A stretch of 64,000 bases of DNA. Source: Pseudomonadota bacterium. Its GTDB lineage: Bacteria; Pseudomonadota; Gammaproteobacteria; Burkholderiales; Burkholderiaceae_C. Position 1 is the stretch's first letter; each line of letters opens with the position of its first letter. Below the pieces are notes generated by a model, which saw nothing but the letters and a program-made list of their open reading frames with translations, was not told where the DNA came from and did not search any database. The translations under genes and the position numbers were made by a program. Below, one piece after another: positions 43,088 through 55,450 of the stretch. Location of the stretch: contig JAKAXL010000009.1 in NCBI GenBank assembly GCA_021816585.1, forward strand, positions 1-64,000, in the 5' to 3' direction.

Positions 43088-44496
43088 TGGCCCGATCGAG
43101 CAGCACCTTCGTCTGCAGCGACTGCGGCGGACAGTCGGCGCAGTGGCTCGGCCGCTGCCCGCACTGCGGCGCCTGGAACACCCTGGTCGAGACCCGCAGC
43201 GCGGCGCCGACGCGCGCAAGCGCGCTGGGCGCCGGCGCCACGCGCTCGAGCCCGGCGCCGCTGGCCCCCGGCTCCACCGTGCAGGACCTGGCCTCGGTGC
43301 CCGCGGCCGTGCAGCAGCACATGCCCAGCGGAATCGGCGAACTCGATCGCGCGCTCGGCGGCGGGCTGGTCGCCGGCAGCGTCGTGCTGCTCGGCGGCGA
43401 CCCCGGGATCGGCAAGTCGACGCTGCTGCTGCAGGTGCTGGCCTCGCTGGCTCCGAGCACCCGCGTGCTGTATGTCAGCGGCGAGGAATCGGCGGCGCAG
43501 ATCGGGCTGCGCGCGCAACGCCTGGGGCTGCAGGACGCGCAGGTACGCCTGATGGCGGAGATCCAGCTCGAACGCATCGGCGACGCGCTGGCGGCCGAGC
43601 GCCCGACGGTGTGCGTGATCGACTCCATCCAGACCGTCTACACCGAGCAGCTGTCGTCGGCACCGGGTTCGGTGGCGCAGGTGCGCGAGTGCGCCGCGCA
43701 GCTCACCCGCCACGCCAAGTCGGCCGGCACCTGCATCGTGCTCGTCGGCCACGTCACCAAGGAGGGGGCGCTGGCCGGACCGCGGGTGCTGGAGCACATG
43801 GTCGACACGGTGCTGTACTTCGAGGGCGACACGCACAGCAGCTTCCGCCTGATCCGCGCCATCAAGAACCGCTACGGCGGCGTCGGCGAGCTCGGCGTGT
43901 TCGCGATGACCGAGCGCGGCCTGAAGGGCGTGGCCAATCCGTCGGCGATCTTCCTGTCGCACCACGGCGCGCCGGTTCCGGGTTCGTGCGTGCTGGCCAC
44001 GCTGGAAGGCAGCCGCCCGCTGCTGGTGGAGATCCAGGCGCTGGCCGACAGCGCCGCCGCGCCCAGCCCGCGCCGGCTCAGCGTGGGCCTCGACCCCGCC
44101 CGCCTGGCCATGCTGCTGGCCGTGCTGCATCGCCACGCCGGAGTGTCGTGCGCCGACCAGGACGTGTTCGTCAACGCGGTCGGCGGAGTGCGCGTGCCGG
44201 AACCGGCGGCCGACCTCGCGGTGCTGCTGGCGATCCAGTCCTCGCTGCGCAACCGTGCGCTGCCGCGCGGGCTGGTGGCCTTCGGCGAAGTCGGACTGGC
44301 CGGCGAGATCCGCCCCGCGCCGCGCGGCCAGGAGCGCCTGCGCGAAGCCGCCAAGCTCGGCTTCTCGGCGGCCATCATTCCGGCGGCCAACGCGCCGCGC
44401 CACAAGCCGGAGCAGTTCGACGGCATGAGCCTGCACCCGGTGCAGCGCATCGACCAGGCGCTGGAACTGCTGCGCACGCTGCAGGAAGCCGGCTGA
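43087..44496 (+). CDS. radA: DNA repair protein RadA
   Basis: A 469-residue RecA-like branch-migration ATPase. An N-terminal zinc finger uses Cys 10, 13, 24 and 27 (CSDC, CPHC). The Walker A is GGDPGIGKST, the RadA-specific KNRYG motif is present (IKNRYGGVGELGVF), and the C-terminal Lon-like domain holds GGVRVPEPAADLAV. It acts with RecA in processing recombination intermediates. Translation is coupled to alr by a one-base overlap. The stop codon is the exact loop of a GC hairpin. Confidence 0.97.
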   Translation: MARSSSTFVCSDCGGQSAQWLGRCPHCGAWNTLVETRSAAPTRASALGAGATRSSPAPLAPGSTVQDLASVPAAVQQHMPSGIGELDRALGGGLVAGSVVLLGGDPGIGKSTLLLQVLASLAPSTRVLYVSGEESAAQIGLRAQRLGLQDAQVRLMAEIQLERIGDALAAERPTVCVIDSIQTVYTEQLSSAPGSVAQVRECAAQLTRHAKSAGTCIVLVGHVTKEGALAGPRVLEHMVDTVLYFEGDTHSSFRLIRAIKNRYGGVGELGVFAMTERGLKGVANPSAIFLSHHGAPVPGSCVLATLEGSRPLLVEIQALADSAAAPSPRRLSVGLDPARLAMLLAVLHRHAGVSCADQDVFVNAVGGVRVPEPAADLAVLLAIQSSLRNRALPRGLVAFGEVGLAGEIRPAPRGQERLREAAKLGFSAAIIPAANAPRHKPEQFDGMSLHPVQRIDQALELLRTLQEAG

Positions 44497-44502
44497 GCCG
44501 GC
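44488..44502. terminator. Hairpin with the radA stop as its loop
   Basis: GCCGGC (44488-44493), TGA (44494-44496, the radA stop), GCCGGC (44497-44502). A second stem GCGGCG/CGCCGC (44514-44519/44524-44529) follows before the convergent ABC transporter gene ends at 44539. There is no T-tract. Confidence 0.4.
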
Positions 44503-44538
44503 GCTCCGTCGCTGCGGCGCGAGCGCCGCGGCGAGGCC

Positions 44539-46353
44539 TCAGCCCGCGGCCATCTGCGGCGGACGATCCGCCGCGGCCTGCTGCTGCAGCTCCTCGACCC
44601 GGCGCACCACCAGGTGCGCGGCTTCGCCGTCGGCGCCGGCGCGCAGCTCGAGCACCTGACGGTGGAAGCGCACCACCCCGCTGCGGTGGGCGACGCTGAC
44701 CAGCGTGGTGTCGGGCAGTTGCTGCTGCAGCAGCCGGTACATGTCCGCCTCCAGCGACTCGTCGAGCGCGCTGGTGGCCTCGTCGAGGAACAGCCACTGC
44801 GGCCGCGCCAGCAAGGCGCGCGCGATCGCCAGGCGCTGCTGCTCGCCGGGGGACAGGCGTTGCATCCAGCCGTCGTCGAGGTCGAGCAACGGCACCAGCT
44901 GCGGCAGGCGCGCCAGTTCCAGCACCTGACGCAGGCGTGCGTCGTCGAAGGCCTCGGTGGGCATCGGGTAGCACAGCACCTCGCGCAGCGGCCCCATCGG
45001 CAGGTAGGGCTTTTGCGGCAGGAACAGCAGGCGCCCGCCCGGCAGACTGTGATCACGCCCCTGCGCGTAGGGCCAGATGCCGGCCAGCCAGCGCATCAAG
45101 GTGCTCTTGCCCAGCCCCGAGGACCCGACGATCAGCGTGTGCTGCCCGGGCTCGATGCGCTCGCCGGCGGCCTGCAGCAGCGGCCGCCCGTCCGGCGTGT
45201 CGATGCGCAGGTCGCCCAGCGCCACGCCTTCGGGCGACGGCGAGCCTGGAAGCGGCAGCGGCTGCGGCAGCGCCTGCGCGGCGGCCGCCGGCGGGGTGGC
45301 CGATTCGATCGAATCGAGGAATGTGCTCAGACGCTGCAGCGTGGCCAGCCAGCCGACGATGTCGCCGTAGGCCGAGATGAACCACGACAGCGAGCCCTGC
45401 ACCTGGCCGAAGGCGTTGGTGGTCTGGGTCAGTCCGCCCAGCTGGATCTTGCCCGCGAAGTAGCGCGGCGCCGCCACCAGGATCGGGAAGATGATCGCCA
45501 GCTGGCCGTAGAACGAGCTGTACCAGGTGAACAGCTTCTGGCGCTTCATGATGCCCCACCAGTTGTCCCAGACGTGCGAGAAACGCTGGCGGTGCCCCTC
45601 GAGCTCGCGCGACTCGCCGCGGTACAGCGCGATGCCCTCGTTGTGCTCGCGCGTGCGCGCCAGCCCGAAGCGGAAATCCGCCTCGTAGCGCTGCTGGTCG
45701 AAGTTCAGGCGGATCAGCGGCTTGCCGACGCGGTGCGCCAGCCAGCTTCCCACGCCCGAGTACACCAGCGCCGCCCACACCATGTAGCCGGGGATGTGCA
45801 GGCCCCACAGCGTGTAGGCGCCCGACAGCTGCCACAGCACGAACAGGAAGGAAAACAGCGTCACCACCGACGACACGACCCCGAAGAACAGGCTCAGCGT
45901 GGTGTTGACGAAGGAGCGGATGTCGTCGGAGATCCGCTGGTCCGGGTTGTCCTCCTGGCCGCGGCGCAGCGCCATGCGGTAGTGCGTGCCGCCGTCCAGC
46001 CAGTCGCGCAGGAACACCTCGGTGACCCAGCGACGCCAGCGGATCTGCAGCATCTGCTGCAGGTACTGCGAATACACCGCCAGCACGATGTAGATGAAGG
46101 CCAGCACCGTGAACACCAGCAGCAGGTGCTTGAAGCGGGGGAAGGCGTGCGCCTGCAGCGCGTTGAAGAAGTCCCGGTTCCAGAAGTTCAGGCGCACGTT
46201 GATCCAGATCAGCGCCAGATTCATCCCCAGCACGGTCAGCAGCAGCAGCCAGCCCATGCGCCGGTCGTCCGACACCCAGTAGGGGCGGGCGATCTGCATG
46301 AACCTGCGGAAGGAGAAGCGGTAGGGCCGCGGGGCGGGAACTGGACTGGACAT
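44539..46353 (-). CDS. SbmA/BacA-like ABC transporter (fused permease and ATPase)
   Basis: A 604-residue protein. The N-terminal permease domain (about residues 1-330, six membrane helices) belongs to the SbmA/BacA-like family, marked by RLNFWNRDFFNALQ, RWRRWVTEVFLRDWL and NPDQRISDDIRSF. The C-terminal ATPase has Walker A GSSGLGKST, the signature LSPGEQQRLAIARAL and Walker B WLFLDEATSALDE. This YddA/BacA/ABCD4-type architecture includes mycobacterial BacA, which imports cobalamin and hydrophilic peptides. The substrate here is unknown. It is transcribed alone and diverges from ilvE. Confidence 0.92.
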   Translation of the reverse strand: MSSPVPAPRPYRFSFRRFMQIARPYWVSDDRRMGWLLLLTVLGMNLALIWINVRLNFWNRDFFNALQAHAFPRFKHLLLVFTVLAFIYIVLAVYSQYLQQMLQIRWRRWVTEVFLRDWLDGGTHYRMALRRGQEDNPDQRISDDIRSFVNTTLSLFFGVVSSVVTLFSFLFVLWQLSGAYTLWGLHIPGYMVWAALVYSGVGSWLAHRVGKPLIRLNFDQQRYEADFRFGLARTREHNEGIALYRGESRELEGHRQRFSHVWDNWWGIMKRQKLFTWYSSFYGQLAIIFPILVAAPRYFAGKIQLGGLTQTTNAFGQVQGSLSWFISAYGDIVGWLATLQRLSTFLDSIESATPPAAAAQALPQPLPLPGSPSPEGVALGDLRIDTPDGRPLLQAAGERIEPGQHTLIVGSSGLGKSTLMRWLAGIWPYAQGRDHSLPGGRLLFLPQKPYLPMGPLREVLCYPMPTEAFDDARLRQVLELARLPQLVPLLDLDDGWMQRLSPGEQQRLAIARALLARPQWLFLDEATSALDESLEADMYRLLQQQLPDTTLVSVAHRSGVVRFHRQVLELRAGADGEAAHLVVRRVEELQQQAAADRPPQMAAG

Positions 46354-46463
46354 GGCTGGACGATGCGACTGCGCGAACGGAGCGCCGGCCCCGCGACCGA
46401 AGCCGGGGCGACGGCAGGCGCCATTGTGCCCGCAACCCGCCGCAGGGTGGGGCTGCTGCGCCG

Positions 46464-46469
46464 TAAAAT
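46464..46469 (+). promoter_or_regulatory. Candidate -10 element of ilvE
   Basis: TAAAAT, 39 bases before the ilvE ATG, in the one AT-rich pocket of the divergent region. No clear -35 hexamer is seen at 16-18 bases. Confidence 0.35.
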
Positions 46470-46508
46470 GAAAGTTTCAACACCTGCCACCTGATTCTGG
46501 AGATCTCC

Positions 46509-47450
46509 ATGGCCTTGCCGACGCCCGCGTCCATGTCCGACCGCGACGGGAAAATCTGGATGGACAGCCAGCTCGTCGAATGGCGCGACGCCAAGATCCA
46601 CGTGCTGACCCACACGCTGCACTATGGCTGCGGGGCCTTCGAAGGGGTGCGCGCCTACGAGACCACCCAGGGCACGGCGATCTTCCGGCTGCGCGAGCAC
46701 ACGCAGCGCCTGTACGACAGCGCGAAGATCCTGCGCATGGAGATTCCGTTCACGCTGGAGCAGGCCATGCAGGCCCAGCTCGACGTGGTGCGCGCCAACG
46801 GCTTCTCGTCGTGCTACATCCGGCCGCTGGTGTGGATCGGCGACAAGAAGCTCGGGGTCTCGCCGCGCGGCAACACCATCCACCTGATGGTGGCGGCGTG
46901 GCCGTGGGGCGCCTACCTCGGCGAGGAAGGCATGGCCAAGGGCATCCGCGTGAAGACCAGCAGCTACACCCGGCACCACGTGAACATCACGATGTGCAAC
47001 GCGAAGACGGTGAGCAACTACACCAACAGCATCCTCGCCAACCTCGAGGTCACGGCCGACGGCTACGACGAGGCGCTGCTGCTGGACCCGCAGGGATTCG
47101 TCAGCGAAGGCGCCGGCGAGAACGTGTTCGTGGTGCGCGACGGCGTGGTCTACACGCCCGACGCCTCGTCGGGCGCGCTCAACGGGATCACGCGGCGCAC
47201 GGTGTTCTCGATCTGCGAGGACCTCGGGCTGCAGGTGGTGCCCAAGCGCATCCCGCGCGACGAGATCTACATCGCCGACGAGGCCTTCTTCAGCGGCACC
47301 GCGGCGGAGATCACGCCGATCCGCGAGCTCGACGGCGTGAGCATCGGCGCCGGCCGCCGCGGCCCGATCACCGAGCGCATCCAGAGCGCCTTTTTCGACA
47401 TCGTCGGCGGACGCAACCCCAAGTACGCCGACTGGCTGGCGCGCGTGTGA
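46509..47450 (+). CDS. ilvE: Branched-chain amino acid aminotransferase
   Basis: A 313-residue class IV PLP aminotransferase that makes leucine, isoleucine and valine from their keto acids. The substrate-loop motif HYGCGAFEGVRAYET, the PLP Lys in CNAKTVSNYTNSILA and the phosphate-binding SEGAGENVFVV and GITRRTVF segments are all present. A GGAG box precedes the ATG. The stop lies in the loop of a 7-bp hairpin although the next gene follows 28 bases later on the same strand. Confidence 0.96.
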   Translation: MALPTPASMSDRDGKIWMDSQLVEWRDAKIHVLTHTLHYGCGAFEGVRAYETTQGTAIFRLREHTQRLYDSAKILRMEIPFTLEQAMQAQLDVVRANGFSSCYIRPLVWIGDKKLGVSPRGNTIHLMVAAWPWGAYLGEEGMAKGIRVKTSSYTRHHVNITMCNAKTVSNYTNSILANLEVTADGYDEALLLDPQGFVSEGAGENVFVVRDGVVYTPDASSGALNGITRRTVFSICEDLGLQVVPKRIPRDEIYIADEAFFSGTAAEITPIRELDGVSIGAGRRGPITERIQSAFFDIVGGRNPKYADWLARV

Positions 47451-47457
47451 GCGCGCC
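47438..47457. terminator. Hairpin enclosing the ilvE stop
   Basis: GGCGCGC (47438-47444) pairs with GCGCGCC (47451-47457), and the loop GTGTGA ends with the ilvE stop. There is no T-tract. The same-strand gene downstream means it could attenuate as well as stabilise. Confidence 0.3.
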
Positions 47458-47478
47458 CTGCGTGGAGACCCGTCCCTC

Positions 47479-47679
47479 ATGAGCGCCATTCCCAAACCCG
47501 AGATGCCGGTGGTCGAACTCAAGGCCGCCGACCTTCCCGCCTTCTGCCCGAACCCCGCGATGCCGATCTGGAGCGCGCACCCGCGCGTGTTCCTCGACGT
47601 CACGCACGGCGAGGCGGCGTGCCCGTACTGCGGCACGCGCTATCGCCTGGCCGACGGCGAAGTCGTCCACGGGCACTGA
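47479..47679 (+). CDS. Zinc-finger (zf-CHCC) domain protein
   Basis: A 66-residue protein with the CHCC pattern FCPNP, HPRVFLDV and CPYCGTRY, like the zinc-binding part of mitochondrial complex I subunit NDUFS6. The three Cys and one His should bind a single zinc. The bacterial role is undefined. It lies between ilvE and waaF, a conserved betaproteobacterial trio, and its TGA directly abuts the TTG start of waaF. Confidence 0.9.
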   Translation: MSAIPKPEMPVVELKAADLPAFCPNPAMPIWSAHPRVFLDVTHGEAACPYCGTRYRLADGEVVHGH

Positions 47680-48723
47680 TTGAGCGCGCCGGCGACGCCG
47701 CCGCGCGACCGCGCCGTGCGCAGCCTGCTGGTGGCGCCGCAGTGGATCGGCGACGCGGTGATGGCGCAGCCGCTGGCGGCGTTGCTGGCAGCGCGCGGCG
47801 AACGCGTCACCGCGCTGGCACTGCCCGGCGTGGCCGCGGTGCTGCGCGCGATGCCGGGCATCGAGCAGGTCGTCGAGGCGCCGCTGCGCCACGGCCACCT
47901 GGACCTGCGCCAGCGCCTGCGCCTGGCGCGTGAACTGCGCGCGTGCGATTTCGCGCGCGCCTACGTGCTGGGCAACAACCTGAAGTCGCGGCTGGTGCCG
48001 TGGCTGGCGCGCATCCCGGTGCGCATCGGCTGGAGCGGCGAAGCCGCCGGCGCCCTGCTCACGCAGGCGCTGCCGGCGCGGCGCGGGTCCGTCCGCGGCG
48101 ACATGCGCACGCACTACGCGGCGCTGGCCGCGAGCGACTCGAACACCGAGCCCGCGCAGCCGCTGCTGCGCGTGGATCCCGCGCGCGCCGCGGCGGCGGC
48201 CGCGCAGTGGGGGCTGCAAGGCGAATTCGTGGCGCTGTGCCCGGGGGCCGAATACGGACCCGCCAAGCAGTGGCCGACCGCGCATTACGCGTCGCTGGCG
48301 CGCATGGCGCATGGCGCCGGGCTGCGCGTGGCGATCGTCGGCAGCGCGCGCGAGCACGACGCCGCGGCGGCCATCGCGCGCGACGCCGCCGACATCGAAG
48401 TGCTGGACCTGTGCGGACGCACGTCGATGGCGCAGGCCGTCGACCTGCTGGCGGGCGCCGCGGGCGTGGTCAGCAACGATTCGGGATTGATGCACGTGGC
48501 GGCCGCTCTCGGCCGCCCGACGGTGGGCGTCTACGGCTCCACCGACCCGCGCCACACGCCGCCTGCCGCGCATCGCAGCGCGACGCTGTGGCTGCATCTG
48601 GAATGCAGCCCCTGCTTTCAGCGCGAGTGTCCGCTGGGGCACCTGAACTGCCTGCGCGCGATCGACCCGCAATGGGCGTGGAGCGAGCTGCGCGAGCTGA
48701 TGCAGCGACCCGCGGCGAACTGA
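47680..48723 (+). CDS. waaF: Lipopolysaccharide heptosyltransferase II
   Basis: A 347-residue GT9 glycosyltransferase that adds the second heptose to the LPS inner core. The signature GAEYGPAKQWP (WaaF has GAEFGPAKRWP), VSNDSGLMHVAAALGRPTVGVYGSTDP and the C-terminal CSPCFQRECPLGH are visible. The frame begins at TTG 47680, immediately after the preceding stop. A GTG at 47716 just before SLLVAPQWIGD would give the more usual WaaF N terminus and is a real alternative. The gene converges on rhlE with a strong hairpin between them. Confidence 0.92.
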   Translation: MSAPATPPRDRAVRSLLVAPQWIGDAVMAQPLAALLAARGERVTALALPGVAAVLRAMPGIEQVVEAPLRHGHLDLRQRLRLARELRACDFARAYVLGNNLKSRLVPWLARIPVRIGWSGEAAGALLTQALPARRGSVRGDMRTHYAALAASDSNTEPAQPLLRVDPARAAAAAAQWGLQGEFVALCPGAEYGPAKQWPTAHYASLARMAHGAGLRVAIVGSAREHDAAAAIARDAADIEVLDLCGRTSMAQAVDLLAGAAGVVSNDSGLMHVAAALGRPTVGVYGSTDPRHTPPAAHRSATLWLHLECSPCFQRECPLGHLNCLRAIDPQWAWSELRELMQRPAAN

Positions 48724-48735
48724 TTCGGCGTATCG

Positions 48736-48760
48736 ACGCGGCGCCACGCGGGCGCCGCGT
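48736..48760. terminator. Perfect 10-bp hairpin between convergent waaF and rhlE
   Basis: ACGCGGCGCC (48736-48745) pairs with GGCGCCGCGT (48751-48760) around the loop ACGCG. It fills the 44-base gap between the two stops. No T-run is present, so it is a bidirectional terminator candidate of the U-less kind. Confidence 0.5.
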
Positions 48761-48767
48761 GGGAGCT

Positions 48768-50171
<1,404 letters not shown>

Positions 50172-50519
50172 GGATTCTTTCGGAACCCGCGCGCCTGGGT
50201 TGTGGACACGGCGCTCGGGGAAGCGCGACGACCGTTTCCCGTGCCGGAACCGCAAGGACCCTGGGGCCTTCGGGCTCCGCCCCGGTCGCGCCGGGGGGAA
50301 ACGCCAGTTTGTCGTCGCAGCCGACGGCCGGCGTGCTGCCGGCAGGAGTCGATTCGTTCGACAGCCGGCGCAGCAAACTGTCAACGCGCCGGCAAGACTC
50401 GTAGTGTAGCGCATGCCCACGCGACGCGCCGGGGCCGGCACCGGCCCGCGGCCCATTGGCTATGCTGCGCCCATGGCGCGTCGGCGCCGCATCCCCGAAC
50501 CCGAACAGGAAGCTCCACC
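50172..50519. other. Divergent intergenic region of rhlE and the RidA-family gene
   Basis: 348 bases without a protein gene that I can support. It holds a TTGACA hexamer on the minus strand (50384-50379) that could be the -35 of an rhlE promoter, although no good -10 follows. An 8-bp stem (50364-50371/50386-50393) overlaps that hexamer. A 7-bp self-complementary GGGCCGG/CCGGCCC pair lies at 50432-50447, and a TATGCT -10-like hexamer at 50461-50466 faces the RidA gene. A rhlE transcript starting near 50350 would have a leader of about 180 bases. Confidence 0.5.
50364..50393. promoter_or_regulatory. Stem-loop in the rhlE promoter/leader region
   Basis: GCCGGCGC (50364-50371) pairs perfectly with GCGCCGGC (50386-50393) across a 14-base, relatively AT-rich loop. 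That loop contains the TTGACA sequence of the minus strand. It could be an operator dyad or, if transcribed, an RNA hairpin. Confidence 0.35.
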
Positions 50520-50978
50520 ATGTCCGTCTACGACACCCTGCAAAGCCTGGGAATCACCTTGCCCGCGGTGGCCACTCCGGCCGCGGCCTACCTGCCGTAC
50601 GTGCAAAGCGGCGATCTGCTGTTCGTGTCCGGGCACATCAGCAAGCGCGACGGCAAGGTGCTGACGGGCCAGCTCGGCCGCGATCTCGGCACCGCGCAGG
50701 GCCGCGACGCCGCGCGACTCGTCGCCATCGACCTGCTGGGCACGCTGCACGCCGCCTGCGGCGACCTCGGACGCGTGCAGCGCATCGTCAAGCTGCTGGG
50801 ACTGGTCAACTCGACCGCCGACTACACCGAGCAGCACCTGGTGATCAACGGCGCGTCGGAATTGCTCGGCGAAGTGTTCGGCGCCGCCGGGCAGCATGCG
50901 CGCAGCGCCTTCGGCGTGGCGCAACTGCCGATGGGCGCCGCGGTGGAGATCGAGCTGATCGTGCAGCTGCGCGCCTGA
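50520..50978 (+). CDS. RidA/YjgF family protein
   Basis: A 152-residue protein of the Rid superfamily. The segments YVQSGDLLFVSGHISKRDGKVLTGQLG and the C-terminal HARSAFGVAQLPMGAAVEIELIVQL fit the longer subfamily (about 150 residues) that lacks the catalytic Arg arrangement of archetypal RidA. Archetypal RidA hydrolyses reactive enamines and imines; the role of this subgroup is less clear. An AGGAAG box precedes the ATG. It converges on parC. Confidence 0.88.
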   Translation: MSVYDTLQSLGITLPAVATPAAAYLPYVQSGDLLFVSGHISKRDGKVLTGQLGRDLGTAQGRDAARLVAIDLLGTLHAACGDLGRVQRIVKLLGLVNSTADYTEQHLVINGASELLGEVFGAAGQHARSAFGVAQLPMGAAVEIELIVQLRA

Positions 50979-50988
50979 GTCCGCGCGC
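50969..50988. terminator. Hairpin enclosing the stop of the RidA-family gene
   Basis: GCGCGC (50969-50974) pairs with GCGCGC (50983-50988), and the 8-base loop contains the TGA stop at 50976-50978. There is no T-tract. It faces a similar hairpin at the parC end. Confidence 0.3.
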
Positions 50989-51008
50989 GCGCCCGGCCCT
51001 TCGCGCCC

Positions 51009-53384
<2,376 letters not shown>

Positions 53385-53413
53385 CGACTCGTTCTCGGAA
53401 ATTCAGCGCGACA

Positions 53414-53459
53414 CCGCGCGCGGCGCCGCGGCCCGCTGCCGGGGCCGCGCCGCGCGCGG
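53414..53459. terminator. Very strong hairpin between parE and parC
   Basis: CCGCGCGCGGCGC (53414-53426) pairs with GCGCCGCGCGCGG (53447-53459). After a three-base bulge GGCCC (53430-53434) pairs with GGGCC (53442-53446), and the loop is 7 bases. It lies 8 bases beyond the parE stop and about 30 bases before the parC start. There is no T-tract. It could set the parE:parC ratio by partial termination or by protecting the parE 3' end. Confidence 0.45.
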
Positions 53460-53466
53460 CGTCGCA

Positions 53467-55443
53467 TCACACGTCCACCTCGACGCGGTCGCCGAAGGTT
53501 TCCATCAGTTCGCGCCGCGCCTGCGCCTCGCCCTTGCCCATCAGGTGCGTGAACAGCTCGGCGGTGGCCTCGCTGCCGAAGGTGCCGAAGCCCACCTGCG
53601 GCAGGCGCCGCGTGTCCGGGTTCAGCGTGGTCTCCCACAGCTGCTCGGCGCTCATCTCGCCCAGGCCCTTGAAGCGCGACACGCTCCATGCGCCGTCGCG
53701 CACGCCGTCCTTGCGCAGGCGGTCGCAGATCGCCTGCAACTCGCCGTCGTCCAGCGCATACAGCTTGGCCGCCGGCTTTCTGCCGCGCGCCGGCGCGTCC
53801 ACCCGGTACAGCGGCGGGCGCGCGACATACACGTGGCCGCGTTGCACGAGCTGCGGGAAATGCCGCAGGAACAGCGTCAGCAGCAGCACCTGGATGTGCG
53901 AACCGTCGACGTCGGCGTCGCTGAGGATGCAGATCTTGCCGTAGCGCAGCCCGGCCAGGTCGACCTCGTCGTGCAGCCCGTGCGGGTCCAGCCCGATGGC
54001 CACCGCGATATCGTGGATCTCCTGGTTCGCGAACAGGCGGTCGCGCTCCACCTCCCACGAGTTGAGCACCTTGCCGCGCAGCGGCAGCACCGCCTGGAAC
54101 TCCTTGTCGCGCCCCATCTTCGCCGAGCCGCCGGCCGAATCCCCCTCGACCAGGAACAGCTCGTTGCGCGAGGTGTCGCGACTCTCGCAATCCGTGAGCT
54201 TGCCGGGAAGCACCGCGATGCCCGAGCCCTTGCGGCGCTCGACGCGCTGCGCGGCGCGCTGGCGACTCTGCGCCTGCGCGATCACCAGTTCGGCCAGCGC
54301 GCGGCCCTGCTCGACATGCCGGCCCAGCCACAGCTCAAGCGCCGGCCGCACGAAGCCCGAGACCAGACGCACCGCGTCGCGGCTGTTCAGGCGCTCCTTC
54401 ATCTGCCCCTGGAACTGCGGATCCAGCACCTTCGCCGACAACACGAAGGAGGCGCGCGAGAACACGTCCTCCGGCAGCAGGCGCAATCCCTTCGGCGCCA
54501 GTGCGTGCAATTCGATGAAACCCTTGACGGCCTGGAACAGGCCTTCGCGCAGTCCCGCCTCGTGGGTGCCGCCGGCCGGGGTCGGGATCAGGTTCACGTA
54601 GGACTCGCGCAGCACGCTGCCCTCGCTGCTGAAAGCCACGCACCAGTCCGCGCCCTCGCCGGCCGCGAAACCCTCGGTCTGCTCCTGCGCCGCCCCCTGC
54701 CCCTCGAACTCGAGCAGCACCGGCGTGTCCCCCAGCGCCTGCCGCAGATAGCCGCGCAGCCCCAGTTCATAGCGCCACTCCTGGGTCTCGCCGCTCTTTT
54801 CCACGTGCATGCGCACGCTGAGCCCGGGAAGCAGCACCGCCTTGCTGCGCAGCAGGTGCGCCAGCTCGCCCAGCGGCAGCTGCGGCGACTCGAAATAGCG
54901 CGGGTCGGGCCAGGCGCGCACCCGCGTGCCGCTGCGCGCCTCGCCGCGCGTGAGCGCCCTGCTGCGCAGGGGCTCGACCGGCGCGCCGTCGGCGAAGCGC
55001 AGCGCACTGGCCTGGCCGTCGCGATGCACCTCGACCTCGAGGCGACTCGACAAGGCATTCGTGACGCTGACCCCGACCCCGTGCAATCCGCCGGAGAAGC
55101 GGTAGGCCGCGCCCGCCTCGAGCTTGTCGAACTTGCCGCCCGCGTGCAACTGCGTGAACACCAGCTCGACCACCGGCACGCCTTCCTCCGGGTGCAGTCC
55201 CACCGGGATGCCCCGTCCGTCGTCCTGCACGGTGACGCTGCCGTCGGAGTGCACGATGACGTCGATACGGGTCGCGTGACCGGCCAGGGCCTCATCGGCG
55301 CAGTTGTCGATCACCTCCTGGATGATGTGCAGCGGATTCGCCGTGGAGGTGTACATGCCGGGACGTTGCCTGACCGGCTCCAGCCCCTTGAGCACGCGGA
55401 TCGAGGCTTCGCTGTAGCTCGCTCGCTTGGAGGATGTTCCCAT
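53467..55443 (-). CDS. parE: DNA topoisomerase IV subunit B
   Basis: A 658-residue GHKL ATPase subunit. The ATP-binding Glu is in EVIDNCADEALAG. DDGRGIPVGLHPEEG and the lid GGLHGVGVSVTNALS follow. The TOPRIM domain has LVEGDSAGGSAKMGRDKEFQAVLPLRGKVLN and SDADVDGSHI. It supplies ATP-driven strand passage to ParC. The start at ATG 55443 matches the family, yet no Shine-Dalgarno sequence is visible: a perfect DnaA box begins 7 bases upstream instead. Confidence 0.96.
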   Translation of the reverse strand: MGTSSKRASYSEASIRVLKGLEPVRQRPGMYTSTANPLHIIQEVIDNCADEALAGHATRIDVIVHSDGSVTVQDDGRGIPVGLHPEEGVPVVELVFTQLHAGGKFDKLEAGAAYRFSGGLHGVGVSVTNALSSRLEVEVHRDGQASALRFADGAPVEPLRSRALTRGEARSGTRVRAWPDPRYFESPQLPLGELAHLLRSKAVLLPGLSVRMHVEKSGETQEWRYELGLRGYLRQALGDTPVLLEFEGQGAAQEQTEGFAAGEGADWCVAFSSEGSVLRESYVNLIPTPAGGTHEAGLREGLFQAVKGFIELHALAPKGLRLLPEDVFSRASFVLSAKVLDPQFQGQMKERLNSRDAVRLVSGFVRPALELWLGRHVEQGRALAELVIAQAQSRQRAAQRVERRKGSGIAVLPGKLTDCESRDTSRNELFLVEGDSAGGSAKMGRDKEFQAVLPLRGKVLNSWEVERDRLFANQEIHDIAVAIGLDPHGLHDEVDLAGLRYGKICILSDADVDGSHIQVLLLTLFLRHFPQLVQRGHVYVARPPLYRVDAPARGRKPAAKLYALDDGELQAICDRLRKDGVRDGAWSVSRFKGLGEMSAEQLWETTLNPDTRRLPQVGFGTFGSEATAELFTHLMGKGEAQARRELMETFGDRVEVDV

Positions 55444-55450
55444 CGACGCT

